Assembly: GCF_030719215.1 (NCBI RefSeq)
Contig: NZ_CP120983.1
Span: 2,852,001-2,916,000, forward strand
DNA: 64,000 nt
From: Streptomyces sp. Alt3
GTDB lineage: Bacteria > Actinomycetota > Actinomycetes > Streptomycetales > Streptomycetaceae
Reading direction: 5' to 3'
Shown piece by piece: positions 35,601 through 43,092 of the stretch; position 1 is the stretch's first letter, and each line of letters opens with the position of its first letter. The notes beneath the pieces were generated by a model. It made no database searches and was not told the DNA's origin. It saw nothing but the letters and a program-made list of their open reading frames with translations. A program made the translations under genes and the position numbers.

Positions 35601-36091
35601 GACCCGGTCCGCTCCAGGCCGAGCTGGCCTGCCAGAAGCTCACGCACGGTGACGTCCTGCTCGGGTCCGGAGAGCAGGCGCAGCGGATCGGCGAAGAGGT
35701 CGGCGTCCTGGTGGGCGCGGACCAGGGCGTAGCAGTAGGAGTGGAAGGTGGTGGCCTGCGGGCCCCTGGTGCCGCCGAGCCGGGCCGCCATCCTGTCGCG
35801 GAGTTCGACGGCCGCCTTGCGGCTGAAGGTGAGGACGAGGATGCGGGCGGGATCGGCCCCCCGGGCCACGCGCCGCGCGACCGCCTCCACCAGCGTCGTG
35901 GTCTTGCCGGTGCCCGGTCCGGCGAGGACCAGGAGCGGTCCGTCCCGGTGGTCAACCACGGCGCGCTGCGGTGCGTCCAGGAGAGGGGGGTCCACGGAAC
36001 CCGGCGGCGTGCGCACCAGCCGGTACGCGCCCGGGGCCCGCCGCCGTGCCTGACGGTGCGGGCTGTTCCGGGTGGTGAAGGAGGAACTCAC
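32621..36091 (-). CDS. adnA: AdnA-like helicase-nuclease subunit with iron-sulfur nuclease
   Basis: 1156 residues: UvrD-type motor (Walker A GPGTGKTT at 58-65; DEYQDTDPAQVRL; FGDPDQSIYAFRGAD) and C-terminal nuclease with GNVVHVLADEV (His), RGSMDRVEQD and YVVDFKTGKG (D-x-K). Four cysteines, one in LANTCALQWF and three in HCTHCAFKASC, bracket the nuclease in the way of AddB-type iron-sulfur nucleases. Between motor lobes, near residue 490-515, is an insert of nine P-E-(D/N/A) repeats. First gene of the adnA-adnB-M20-nudC series. GTG start at 36091. Confidence 0.94.
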   Translation of the reverse strand: MSSSFTTRNSPHRQARRRAPGAYRLVRTPPGSVDPPLLDAPQRAVVDHRDGPLLVLAGPGTGKTTTLVEAVARRVARGADPARILVLTFSRKAAVELRDRMAARLGGTRGPQATTFHSYCYALVRAHQDADLFADPLRLLSGPEQDVTVRELLAGQLGLERTGSAHVRWPDELRACLTTRGFADEVRAVLARSRELGLGPDALAAFARRTGRPDWSAAAQFLAEYLDVLDAQGVLDYAELVHRAVLLAERPEVAAQLAGSYDAVFVDEYQDTDPAQVRLLHALAGNRGNAAPGTGGGRTLIAFGDPDQSIYAFRGADVNGILDFPDTFRRADGAPAPVGVLTTSRRSGAHLLAATRLLTRRMPLTRLPSDKVRAHRELSAVREGGRVEAYTYPTPSTELENIADLLRRAHLEEGVPWRDMAVLVRAGGRSIPAVRRALTSAGVPLEIDGDDLPLRHEPAVAPLLTALRTVATAALHPGAPEDPEAPENPENSEDPENPEDPEDPEDGDGGGSDGAAPSGLGTGTSGSEYEAPGGLDTETALTLLASPLGSMDAADLRRLGRALRDEERAAGNRVPPPSGHLLARALAEPERLVTHDPAYARGAQRLGALLRKARELLEGGGTAEEALWTLWNGTPWPGRLERAALRGGAGGRNADRDLDAVCALFDTAARAEERTGGRGALNFLEEVDAQDIAADTLSRRAVRPDAVRLMTAHRSKGLEWHLVVVAGVQEGLWPDLRRRGSLLEADRIGRDGLAEPLTPGALLAEERRLFYVAATRARERLVVTAVKAPADDGDQPSRFLGELGTEPRDVTGRPRRPLAVASLVAELRATTVDPTASEALRGAAALRLARLAALADDEGQPLVPAAHPHRWWGLDEPTRSEIPLRDRDHPVALSGSALDQLANTCALQWFLGREVKADAPATAAQGFGNVVHVLADEVASGRTAADLDVLMERLDSVWDGLVFDAPWKSQQEKDHARDALERFLRWHVMDRAGRTPTASEHDFDVTLEAGEYAVRIRGSMDRVEQDVEGRAYVVDFKTGKGAPTKDEVAAHPQLAVYQLAVREGAVDEVFDGRRPDTGGAELVQLRQPAPKKEGGDALPKVQAQEPLSGAWVSDLLATAAGRVLDERFTPTTGQHCTHCAFKASCSAQPEGRQIIE
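34575..34655 (-). repeat. Nine 9-bp tandem repeats in adnA encoding P-E-D/N
   Basis: Units of TCCTCCGGG and close variants (plus-strand reading) run nine times without a break. On the coding strand they give a Pro-Glu-Asp/Asn tripeptide array, an acidic spacer within the helicase. The three leftmost units are identical, so length polymorphism between strains is likely. Confidence 0.9.
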
Positions 36092-36382
36092 GTGGATCGC
36101 CGGTCCTGAAGGGTCTTCTCGGGTCTGCGCGGTGGCCGGCCGTGGGGAGGCGGCCCGGTGTGGAGTCTGCTGGTGAAGAAGGGTGCCGGGTCCGGGAGGG
36201 CCCGGCCGTGACGCATACGGATGAGGGAGCGGAGCGTGCCGCGTGTGGACGACGCTACGCCGTCGGCGGGGCGGACATCGGGCGGTGGGCCGCGTCCCGC
36301 GTCACATCCGGGTTCCGGTTCGCCGGTGTGTCCTGCTCACCGGCCCGGCGCCTGTCCCGGCGGGACTCGATGGCGGAAGCTG

Positions 36383-36793
36383 TCAGGTGTGAGCTTCGTC
36401 GCCCGGACCACCGGTCACGCCGTCCCATCTGGCCCGCTTCATGTCCAGACGCGGAACGTGCCCGTCCGCGTCGCGCGGGGCCGGGCGCAGCGGAGTGCCC
36501 TCCTCGCGGTAGTGGCCGAGCGCCCGCAGTTCATGGCCGGGCAGCAGCGTCCCGTCGGCGCGCACCACACGCCACCAGGGTGCCGCGGAGCCGTACAGGG
36601 CCATCACCCGGCCGACCTGTCTCGGTCCGCCGTCGCCGAGCCACTCCGCGACGTCGCCGTACGTCATGACTCTGCCGGGCGGGATCAGGTCCGCCACGTC
36701 CAGGACACGCTCGGCGTGGACGGGCAGCTCGGCGATCACGGGGTCGGCCGGCCCGGCCCCGGTCCGGCTGCCGCTCGTCCGGTCTTCGCTCAT
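36383..36793 (-). CDS. Alkyltransferase-like protein (ATL), Cys replaced by Trp
   Basis: 136 residues with the DNA-binding half of the MGMT/Ogt fold (IPPGRVMTYGDVAEWLG, then RQVGRVMALYG). Where alkyltransferases have PCHRV, this protein reads PWWRVV, so the alkyl-accepting Cys is lost. This is the signature of ATL proteins, which bind O6-alkylguanine and hand it to nucleotide-excision repair. The ATG at 36793 begins the conserved part; the longer frame upstream has no support. Beside adnAB, as Rv3204 is in mycobacteria. The 291-bp gap to adnA holds only promoter sequence as far as I can see. Confidence 0.88.
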   Translation of the reverse strand: MSEDRTSGSRTGAGPADPVIAELPVHAERVLDVADLIPPGRVMTYGDVAEWLGDGGPRQVGRVMALYGSAAPWWRVVRADGTLLPGHELRALGHYREEGTPLRPAPRDADGHVPRLDMKRARWDGVTGGPGDEAHT

Positions 36794-37009
36794 CCGTCCC
36801 ATCCTGCCGTACGCCACCGACAACGTGCCCTGTCCGGTGTAGTCCTGGTCACACACCGTGCACACGGGGGCGAAGCAGCGTATGTTGCGCATCGCGCCCG
36901 CGCAATGCACCCTGATGCCCCCCTCTGTCTGCAGGCCGTGCCACCATCATGCGGGCGGTGACCGGTGATACGAGACCACGAAGATTCTTCAGAGGCTAAG
37001 GAGCAGGGC

Positions 37010-39739
37010 GTGCAGCCACCGAAGGCGGCCGACGCCTCCGACGCCGAGCCGCGTCCGGACGCCCCCGATGCCCCCGGCGACGGGGAGACGTCCGGGCCGT
37101 CCGGGAAGCACCTCTCGGGTTCGACCCTGGCACCGGCCGACGGCCTGACCGACCGTGTCTCGGGCGACGAGCCGCTGCTGCCCGCGCGGGTCCACCGCCC
37201 GTCCGATCTGCTGAGGCTCCTCGTCGGGGTGCTCGCGATCGCTCTGCTGTTCTCCATCGCCGCCTTCGCCCAGGGGACCACCACGGGCCTCGAGGACGAC
37301 ATCTCCAAGGGCACCGACCAGGCGCCCGACCTGCTGATCAAGCTGGCCGGCCTGGTTTCCAGCATCGCCGTCCTCCTCGTGCCGGTCGCCTTCGCGATCG
37401 AGCGCCTGGTGAAACGCGACGGGCTCCGGATCGCGGACGGGGTGCTGGCCGCCGTGCTGGCCCACGGGGTGACCCTGGCCACCGACCTCTGGGTCGCGAG
37501 GTCGGCCTCCGGAACGATCCGGGACGCGCTGACCCAGCCCCAGCCGGGGGACGCGCTCACCGACCCCGTGCACGGATATCTCGCGCCGGTCATCGCCTAC
37601 ATGACGGCGGTGGGCATGGCCCGCAGACCCCGGTGGCGGGTCGTGCTCTGGGTGGTGCTGCTCCTCGACGCCTTCGCGATGCTGGTCGGGGGCTACACCA
37701 CCCCGTTCTCGATCGTCCTCACCGTGCTGATCGGCTGGACCGTGGCGTACGGCACCCTGTACGCCGTCGGCTCGCCGAACGTCCGTCCCACCGGCCAGCA
37801 CCTGATGGCCGGTCTGCGGCACGTCGGTTTCCGCCCGGTCGCCGCGATGCGCGCGGAGGAGACTCCCGACAACATCGACCAGATCGACCGCGGCCGCCGC
37901 TATCTGGTGACCCTGGAGGACGGCCCCCCGCTGGACGTCACGGTCGTCGACCGGGAACAGCAGGCCCAGGGCTTCTTCTACCGGGTGTGGCGCAGGCTCA
38001 CCCTGCGCAGCATCACCCAGCGCCGCTCCATCCAGTCCCTGCGCCAGGCCCTGGAGCAGGAGGCGCTCCTCGCGTACGCGGCGATCGCGGCCGGGGCCAA
38101 CGCGCCCAAGCTGATCGCCACCTCCGAGCTCGGGCCCGACGCCGTGATGCTCGTGTACGAGCACATCGGGGGACGATCGCTGGACGCCCTGGAGGACGAG
38201 GAGATCACCGACGAGCTGGTGCGGGGCGCCTGGCGGCAGGTGCGGGCGCTCCAGTCGCGGCGGATCGCGCACCGCCGGCTCACCGGGGACGCCATCCTGG
38301 TGGATCGTTCCGGCACGGTGTTCGTCACGGACCTGCGGGGTGGCGAGATCGCGGCGGGTGACCTGATCCTCCGCATGGACGTCGCCCAGCTGCTCACCAC
38401 CACCGGTCTGAGGGTGGGTGCCGAACGGGCCGTGGCCGGGGCGCTCGCCGTGCTCGGCCCCGACGCGGTGGCCGACTGTCTGCCGCTGCTCCAGCCGATC
38501 GCGTTGAGCCGTTCCACCCGGGCGACGCTGCGCAGGCTGGCGCGGGAGCGCTCGCAGCGTGAGCGTGAGGCGGTGCTGGAGGCCTCGCAGGCGGCCAAGC
38601 AGGCCAAGGCGGAGGAGCACGACGTCTCGGCGGCGAACGACCGCAAGGCCGTCCGGAAGTCGCAGCGCACGGAGAAGCAGGCCGAGAAGCGGGCGATGGA
38701 CGATGCTCTGGAAGAGGCCCGCGAGGAGGACATGCTGGCCCAGATCCGCCGCCAGGTGCTGCTGATCAGGCCGCAGGCGCCGGTCGAACCGGTCCGTCTG
38801 GAACGCATCAAGCCGCGCACCCTCTTCAGCTTCATCGCGGGTTCGATCGCCGCCTACTTCCTGATCTCACAGGTCACCGAGGCCGACTTCGGCACGGTCG
38901 TGGAGCAGGCGGAGTGGGGCTGGGTGGCGGCCGCCCTCGGCTTCTCGGCCCTGAGCTACGTCGCCGCCGCCATGAGCCTCCTCGGCTTCGTGCCCGAGCG
39001 TGTGCCGTTCGGGAAGACCGTGCTGGCGCAGGTGGCCGGGTCGTTCGTGAAGATCGTGGCCCCGGCGGCGGTCGGCGGTGTGGCGCTGAACACCCGCTTC
39101 CTGCAGCGCGCCGGGGTGCGTCCGGGGCTCGCCGTCGCGAGCGTGGGCGCGTCCCAGCTGTTCGGTCTGGGCGCCCACATCCTGCTGCTCGCCCTCTTCG
39201 GGTATCTGACAGGCACGGAGAAGACCCCGGACTCGCTCACCCCGTCGAGGACGGTCATCGCGGGCCTGCTCACGGTCGCCGTGCTCGTGCTGGTGGTGAC
39301 CGCGATCCCGTTCCTGCGGAAGTTCGTGGTGACCCGGGTCCGGTCGCTGTTCGCCGGCGTCGTGCCCCGCATGCTCGACGTGGTGCAGCGTCCTCAGAAG
39401 CTGATCACCGGCATCGGCGGGATGCTGCTGCTGACCGGGCTGTTCGTGCTGTGCCTCGACGCGTCGATCCGCGCCTTCAGCGGTCCCGACGTCCCGCAGC
39501 TCAGCTACGCGAGCATCGCCGTGGTCTTCCTCGCGGGCAACGCCCTCGGGTCGGCGGCGCCCACCCCGGGCGGCATGGGCGCGGTCGAGGGCGCTCTGAC
39601 GCTGGGTCTGATCGCTGTGGGACTGCCGAAGGAGGTCGCGGCCCCGGCCGTGCTCCTGTACCGCGTGATGACGCTGTGGCTGCCGGTGCTCCCCGGCTGG
39701 ATCTGCTTCAACCAGCTCACCCGGAAGGGCGAGCTCTAG
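37010..39739 (+). CDS. Flippase-like (UPF0104/LPG-synthase membrane region) protein fused to a kinase-like domain
   Basis: 909 residues. After an acidic N-terminus come about four to five membrane segments (residues about 65-260), then a soluble domain (about 280-540) with kinase-like features (HRRLTGDAILVD resembling a catalytic loop, FVTDLRGGEI resembling a DFG region) and a charged helical stretch rich in Lys, Glu and Arg (about 520-590). The C-terminal part (about 610-900) has about seven membrane segments with the flippase motif TPGGMGAVEGALTLG. The related MprF/LPG synthase domain moves lipids across membranes. GTG 37010 has AAGGAG 6 nt upstream and is preferred over 36965. The substrate is unknown; a role in envelope lipid transport is inferred. 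Confidence 0.85.
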   Translation: MQPPKAADASDAEPRPDAPDAPGDGETSGPSGKHLSGSTLAPADGLTDRVSGDEPLLPARVHRPSDLLRLLVGVLAIALLFSIAAFAQGTTTGLEDDISKGTDQAPDLLIKLAGLVSSIAVLLVPVAFAIERLVKRDGLRIADGVLAAVLAHGVTLATDLWVARSASGTIRDALTQPQPGDALTDPVHGYLAPVIAYMTAVGMARRPRWRVVLWVVLLLDAFAMLVGGYTTPFSIVLTVLIGWTVAYGTLYAVGSPNVRPTGQHLMAGLRHVGFRPVAAMRAEETPDNIDQIDRGRRYLVTLEDGPPLDVTVVDREQQAQGFFYRVWRRLTLRSITQRRSIQSLRQALEQEALLAYAAIAAGANAPKLIATSELGPDAVMLVYEHIGGRSLDALEDEEITDELVRGAWRQVRALQSRRIAHRRLTGDAILVDRSGTVFVTDLRGGEIAAGDLILRMDVAQLLTTTGLRVGAERAVAGALAVLGPDAVADCLPLLQPIALSRSTRATLRRLARERSQREREAVLEASQAAKQAKAEEHDVSAANDRKAVRKSQRTEKQAEKRAMDDALEEAREEDMLAQIRRQVLLIRPQAPVEPVRLERIKPRTLFSFIAGSIAAYFLISQVTEADFGTVVEQAEWGWVAAALGFSALSYVAAAMSLLGFVPERVPFGKTVLAQVAGSFVKIVAPAAVGGVALNTRFLQRAGVRPGLAVASVGASQLFGLGAHILLLALFGYLTGTEKTPDSLTPSRTVIAGLLTVAVLVLVVTAIPFLRKFVVTRVRSLFAGVVPRMLDVVQRPQKLITGIGGMLLLTGLFVLCLDASIRAFSGPDVPQLSYASIAVVFLAGNALGSAAPTPGGMGAVEGALTLGLIAVGLPKEVAAPAVLLYRVMTLWLPVLPGWICFNQLTRKGEL

Positions 39740-39746
39740 AACACCT

Positions 39747-39784
39747 GCGCGGGGCGCGCCACTCGCATGGCCCGCGCCCCGCGC
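39747..39784 (+). terminator. Hairpin after the flippase-like gene
   Basis: Perfect 12-bp stem GCGCGGGGCGCG (39747-39758) with 39773-39784 around a 14-nt loop, 8 bp after the stop, followed by TTCCC. Confidence 0.65.
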
Positions 39785-39815
39785 GTTCCCTCGGGCCCCG
39801 CCGCACGATGGGTCC

Positions 39816-41411
39816 ATGAGGACCTCCCCCGCTCTGCGTGCCGCTGCCCTCGCCGCAACCGCCACGGTGCTGCTGCCACTGGCCGCCTGTTCGGACGACG
39901 GTGACGGAGGTACGGGGAGTTCGACGCCCTCGTCCGCCTCGACTGCGGCCCCCACCGCGACGCCGGGGAACCTGTCCTCCCAGAAGCTCGACTGGAAGCC
40001 CTGCCCGGCCCCCAACGAGGCCCAGGGCAGCGGCGCGTCCCCCTCCCCTCTCCCGGGCGGAACGACCTGGCAGTGCTCCTTCATGGACGTGCCCCTCGAC
40101 TACGCGGACCCCGGGGGCCGGACCATCGAGCTCGCACTCGTCCGCGCCGCCGCCAGGGACAAGGACAAGCGCATCGGCTCGCTGATCTTCAACTTCGGCG
40201 GACCGGGTGCCTCGGGCGTCGCCACGCTGCCGTCGTTCGGCACCGCCTACGACTCCCTCCGCGCCCGCTACGACCTGGTCAGCTTCGACCCGCGAGGGGT
40301 CGGCCGCAGCGAAGGGGTCGAGTGCTCGGACGACGCAACCCTCGACGCGCGCTACGAGCAGGACGGCACCCCGGACGACGCCGAGGAGGAGAAGGCGTTC
40401 GTCGAGGACCAGAAGTCGTACATCGCCGACTGCGAGGAGAACTCCGGGGACGAGCTCCCCTACGTCGGCACCACGAACGCGGCCCGGGACATGGACCTGC
40501 TGCGTCAGGTGCTCGGCGACGACAAGCTGTACTACTTCGGGATCTCGTACGGCACCGAGCTGGGCGGTGTCTACGCCCACCTCTACCCCAGGACGGTCGG
40601 CCGGGCCGTCCTGGACGCGGTCGTCGACCCGACGGAGGACTCCCTGAAGTCCTCGCTGGGCCAGGCCGAGGGCTTCCAGCTCGCCCTGGACAACTTCACC
40701 GCCGACTGCGCCGAGCGCGACGACTGCAAACTCCCCGGCGCCACCGCGAAGGAGGTCCAGGACGGGATCACCGCCCTCCTCGCGAAGCTGGAGAAGAAGC
40801 CCGTCCCGGGTCTCGGTGAAAGGGAACTGACCGAGACCCAGGCCACCACCGGCATCGCGTCGGCCCTCTACTCCAAGGAGACCTGGCCGCTGCTCGAACA
40901 GGGCATCGACGAGGCGGACGGCGGCAACGGCGGACTGCTGCTCGCGCTCGCCGACTCGCTGAACGGCCGCTCCGAGGACGGGCACTACGACAATTCCAAC
41001 GCCGCCAACGCGGCCGTCAACTGCGCCGACTCCAAGCAGCGGTTCACCCTGGAGCAGACAAGGAAGGCGCTCCCCGAATTCCGCAAGGCCTCCCCCGTGT
41101 TCGGCGACTACCTCGGCTGGGGTCTGATGGCCTGCACGGGCTGGCCGGTGGCGGGCGCCTGGGACACCCCCGACGTCAGCGCGCCCGGTTCGGCCCCGAT
41201 CCTGGTCATCGGCAACACCGGGGACCCGGCCACTCCGTACGCCGGCGCGAAGGCGATGGCCGCCTCGCTCGGCAAGGGGGTCGGGATCGAGCTCACGTAC
41301 AAGGGCGAGGGCCACGGGGCGTACAACGGCGGCAGCACCTGCGTGCAGCGGACCGTCGACGCCTATCTGCTGGAGGGGAAGGTCCCGAAGTCGGGAACGG
41401 TCTGCGAGTGA
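39816..41411 (+). CDS. Secreted lipoprotein alpha/beta hydrolase (tripeptidyl aminopeptidase type), copy 1
   Basis: 531 residues. A lipoprotein signal peptide ends in L-A-A-C (Cys at about 25), followed by a Ser/Thr/Gly/Asp spacer. The hydrolase fold has the oxyanion region FNFGGPGASG, nucleophile Ser in YFGISYGTELGG, Asp in NTGDPATPYAG and His in KGEGHGAYNGG. This is the Streptomyces SlpD/SlpE and tripeptidyl-aminopeptidase family, which removes N-terminal tripeptides outside the cell. Paralogue of the next gene. The ATG at 39816 is directly before the signal peptide. Confidence 0.92.
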   Translation: MRTSPALRAAALAATATVLLPLAACSDDGDGGTGSSTPSSASTAAPTATPGNLSSQKLDWKPCPAPNEAQGSGASPSPLPGGTTWQCSFMDVPLDYADPGGRTIELALVRAAARDKDKRIGSLIFNFGGPGASGVATLPSFGTAYDSLRARYDLVSFDPRGVGRSEGVECSDDATLDARYEQDGTPDDAEEEKAFVEDQKSYIADCEENSGDELPYVGTTNAARDMDLLRQVLGDDKLYYFGISYGTELGGVYAHLYPRTVGRAVLDAVVDPTEDSLKSSLGQAEGFQLALDNFTADCAERDDCKLPGATAKEVQDGITALLAKLEKKPVPGLGERELTETQATTGIASALYSKETWPLLEQGIDEADGGNGGLLLALADSLNGRSEDGHYDNSNAANAAVNCADSKQRFTLEQTRKALPEFRKASPVFGDYLGWGLMACTGWPVAGAWDTPDVSAPGSAPILVIGNTGDPATPYAGAKAMAASLGKGVGIELTYKGEGHGAYNGGSTCVQRTVDAYLLEGKVPKSGTVCE

Positions 41412-41490
41412 CCGCTCGTTGGACGGCCGGGCAGTCGTGCCGCCCGGACCTCTCCGGGCGACGGCCCCGGAACACGGGGGAGGAAGCACC

Positions 41491-43026
41491 ATGGGTGTAC
41501 GCGGACGGGTCCGCCGGGGCGCGGCGCCGGCCCTGGCGGCGCTGCTGGTGACCGCGGTCCTCGCGGGATGCGACGGCGGCCCGGCGTCGCCCCGGTCGTC
41601 GAAGGGCTCGTCGCAGGCGCCGGAGCAGCCCTCGGACGCCTCCGGGCCGCTGAACTGGAAGCGCTGCGAGGCGCCGGAGGACGGCACCGCGCCCGGCCCC
41701 GCCTGGCGGTGCGCAACCCTGGACGTGCCGCTGGACCATGCGCGGCCGGACGGGAAAACCATCGGCATCGCGCTGATCCGCAAGGCGGCCACGAGGAAGA
41801 GCGAGCGGATCGGTTCGATGCTCTTCAACTTCGGCGGCCCCGGCGGCTCGGGAGTCGGCACCCTGCCTCGCGCCGCCTCCGCGTACCGGGAGCTCAACAC
41901 GCGTTACGACCTGGTGGGCTTCGACCCGCGCGGCGTCGCGGCCAGTGCGGGCGTCCGCTGCCGCGACGACGCCGGCCAGGAGACGGCCTACCGCGAGGTC
42001 GACATGACCCCGGACACCGCGGCGGAGGAGGCCGCGTTCATCGCCGACGGCACGGACTTCGGCGCCGGCTGCGAGCGCATGTCCGGCGCGGTGCTCCCCC
42101 ACGTCGGCACGTCGAACGCCGCCCGGGACATGGACGCGATCCGCCGTGCGCTCGGCGACGACACCCTGTCGTACTTCGGCATCTCCTACGGCACCGAGCT
42201 CGGCGGGACCTACGCGCACCTCTTCCCGGAGAAGGTGGGCCGGGTCGTACTGGACGCCGTCGTCGACCCCACCGCGGACTCGCCCGGTCACGCGCGTAAC
42301 CAGGCGAGGGGCTTCCAACGGGCCCTGGAGAACTACCTGAAGGACAGCGGCCAGGACCCGGCGGCAGGCACCCGGAGGATAGCCGCGCTGCTGGAGCGCC
42401 TCGACGAGGACCCGCTGCCGACGGCCTCCGGACGCGAGCTGAACGAGTCCCTCGCCGTCATCGGCATCGTGACACCCCTCTACTCCAGGAGCGGCTGGCC
42501 CACCCTGACGGCCGCGCTCGACGAGGCGGAGAACAGCGGCAGGGGCGACCGCCTGCTCGCGCTGGCCGACTCCTACAACGGCCGTGACGAGGACGGGCAC
42601 TACAGCACCCGGAGCCATTCCCAGCGGGCGATCTCCTGCGCCGACGCGAAGGCTCGGCCGACGGCGGCCGAGGCCCGTGCGCTGCTCCCCGAATTCCGGG
42701 AGCTGTCCCCGGTCTTCGGCCCGTTCCTGGCCTGGGACACGGCCGGCTGGTGCGCCCGGTGGCCGGTCGAGGGGGAGCACGACACCCCGGAGGCGAGCGC
42801 ACCCGGCGCCGCCCCGGTCCTCGTCATCGGCACGACCGGAGACCCGGCGACCCCCTACGAAGGCGCGCAGCGGATGGCGGACGAACTCGGCGAGGGGGTC
42901 GGTGTGATGCTGACCAACAAGGGCGAGGGGCACGGCTCCTACGGCGAGAGCGCCTGTGTGACCTCGCTGGTCGACGCCTACTTCCTGGACGGGAAGGTGC
43001 CGACGGACGGACGCGTCTGCTCCTGA
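41491..43026 (+). CDS. Secreted lipoprotein alpha/beta hydrolase, copy 2
   Basis: 511 residues, a diverged tandem copy of the gene before it. Lipobox L-A-G-C at about residue 27, FNFGGPGGSGVG, nucleophile in YFGISYGTELGG, Asp in TTGDPATPYEG and His in KGEGHGSYGES. The ATG at 41491 has GGGGGAGGAAGC upstream, which rules out the longer frame from 41419. Only 79 bp separate it from copy 1, so the two are probably transcribed together and end at a strong shared terminator. Confidence 0.92.
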   Translation: MGVRGRVRRGAAPALAALLVTAVLAGCDGGPASPRSSKGSSQAPEQPSDASGPLNWKRCEAPEDGTAPGPAWRCATLDVPLDHARPDGKTIGIALIRKAATRKSERIGSMLFNFGGPGGSGVGTLPRAASAYRELNTRYDLVGFDPRGVAASAGVRCRDDAGQETAYREVDMTPDTAAEEAAFIADGTDFGAGCERMSGAVLPHVGTSNAARDMDAIRRALGDDTLSYFGISYGTELGGTYAHLFPEKVGRVVLDAVVDPTADSPGHARNQARGFQRALENYLKDSGQDPAAGTRRIAALLERLDEDPLPTASGRELNESLAVIGIVTPLYSRSGWPTLTAALDEAENSGRGDRLLALADSYNGRDEDGHYSTRSHSQRAISCADAKARPTAAEARALLPEFRELSPVFGPFLAWDTAGWCARWPVEGEHDTPEASAPGAAPVLVIGTTGDPATPYEGAQRMADELGEGVGVMLTNKGEGHGSYGESACVTSLVDAYFLDGKVPTDGRVCS

Positions 43027-43034
43027 GGCCGGAC

Positions 43035-43074
43035 AGGACGAAGGGGCCGGCTGACTCGCCGGCCCCTTCGTCCT
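43035..43074. terminator. Very strong 17-bp hairpin between convergent genes
   Basis: Perfect 17-bp stem (43035-43051 with 43058-43074), 6-nt loop, between the second secreted hydrolase and moeZ. Confidence 0.85.
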
Positions 43075-43092
43075 CGTACGTCCTGCTCCGGT

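Noticed and set aside
31055..36109. 1684-codon open frame on the plus strand
   Set aside because: It is the antisense shadow of adnA and adnB. The translation is Gly/Val/Arg-rich without any domain, while the minus strand has complete helicase and nuclease motifs.
36142..36669. Plus-strand frames opposite the alkyltransferase-like gene
   Set aside because: Arg/Pro/Ala-rich translations without conserved features.
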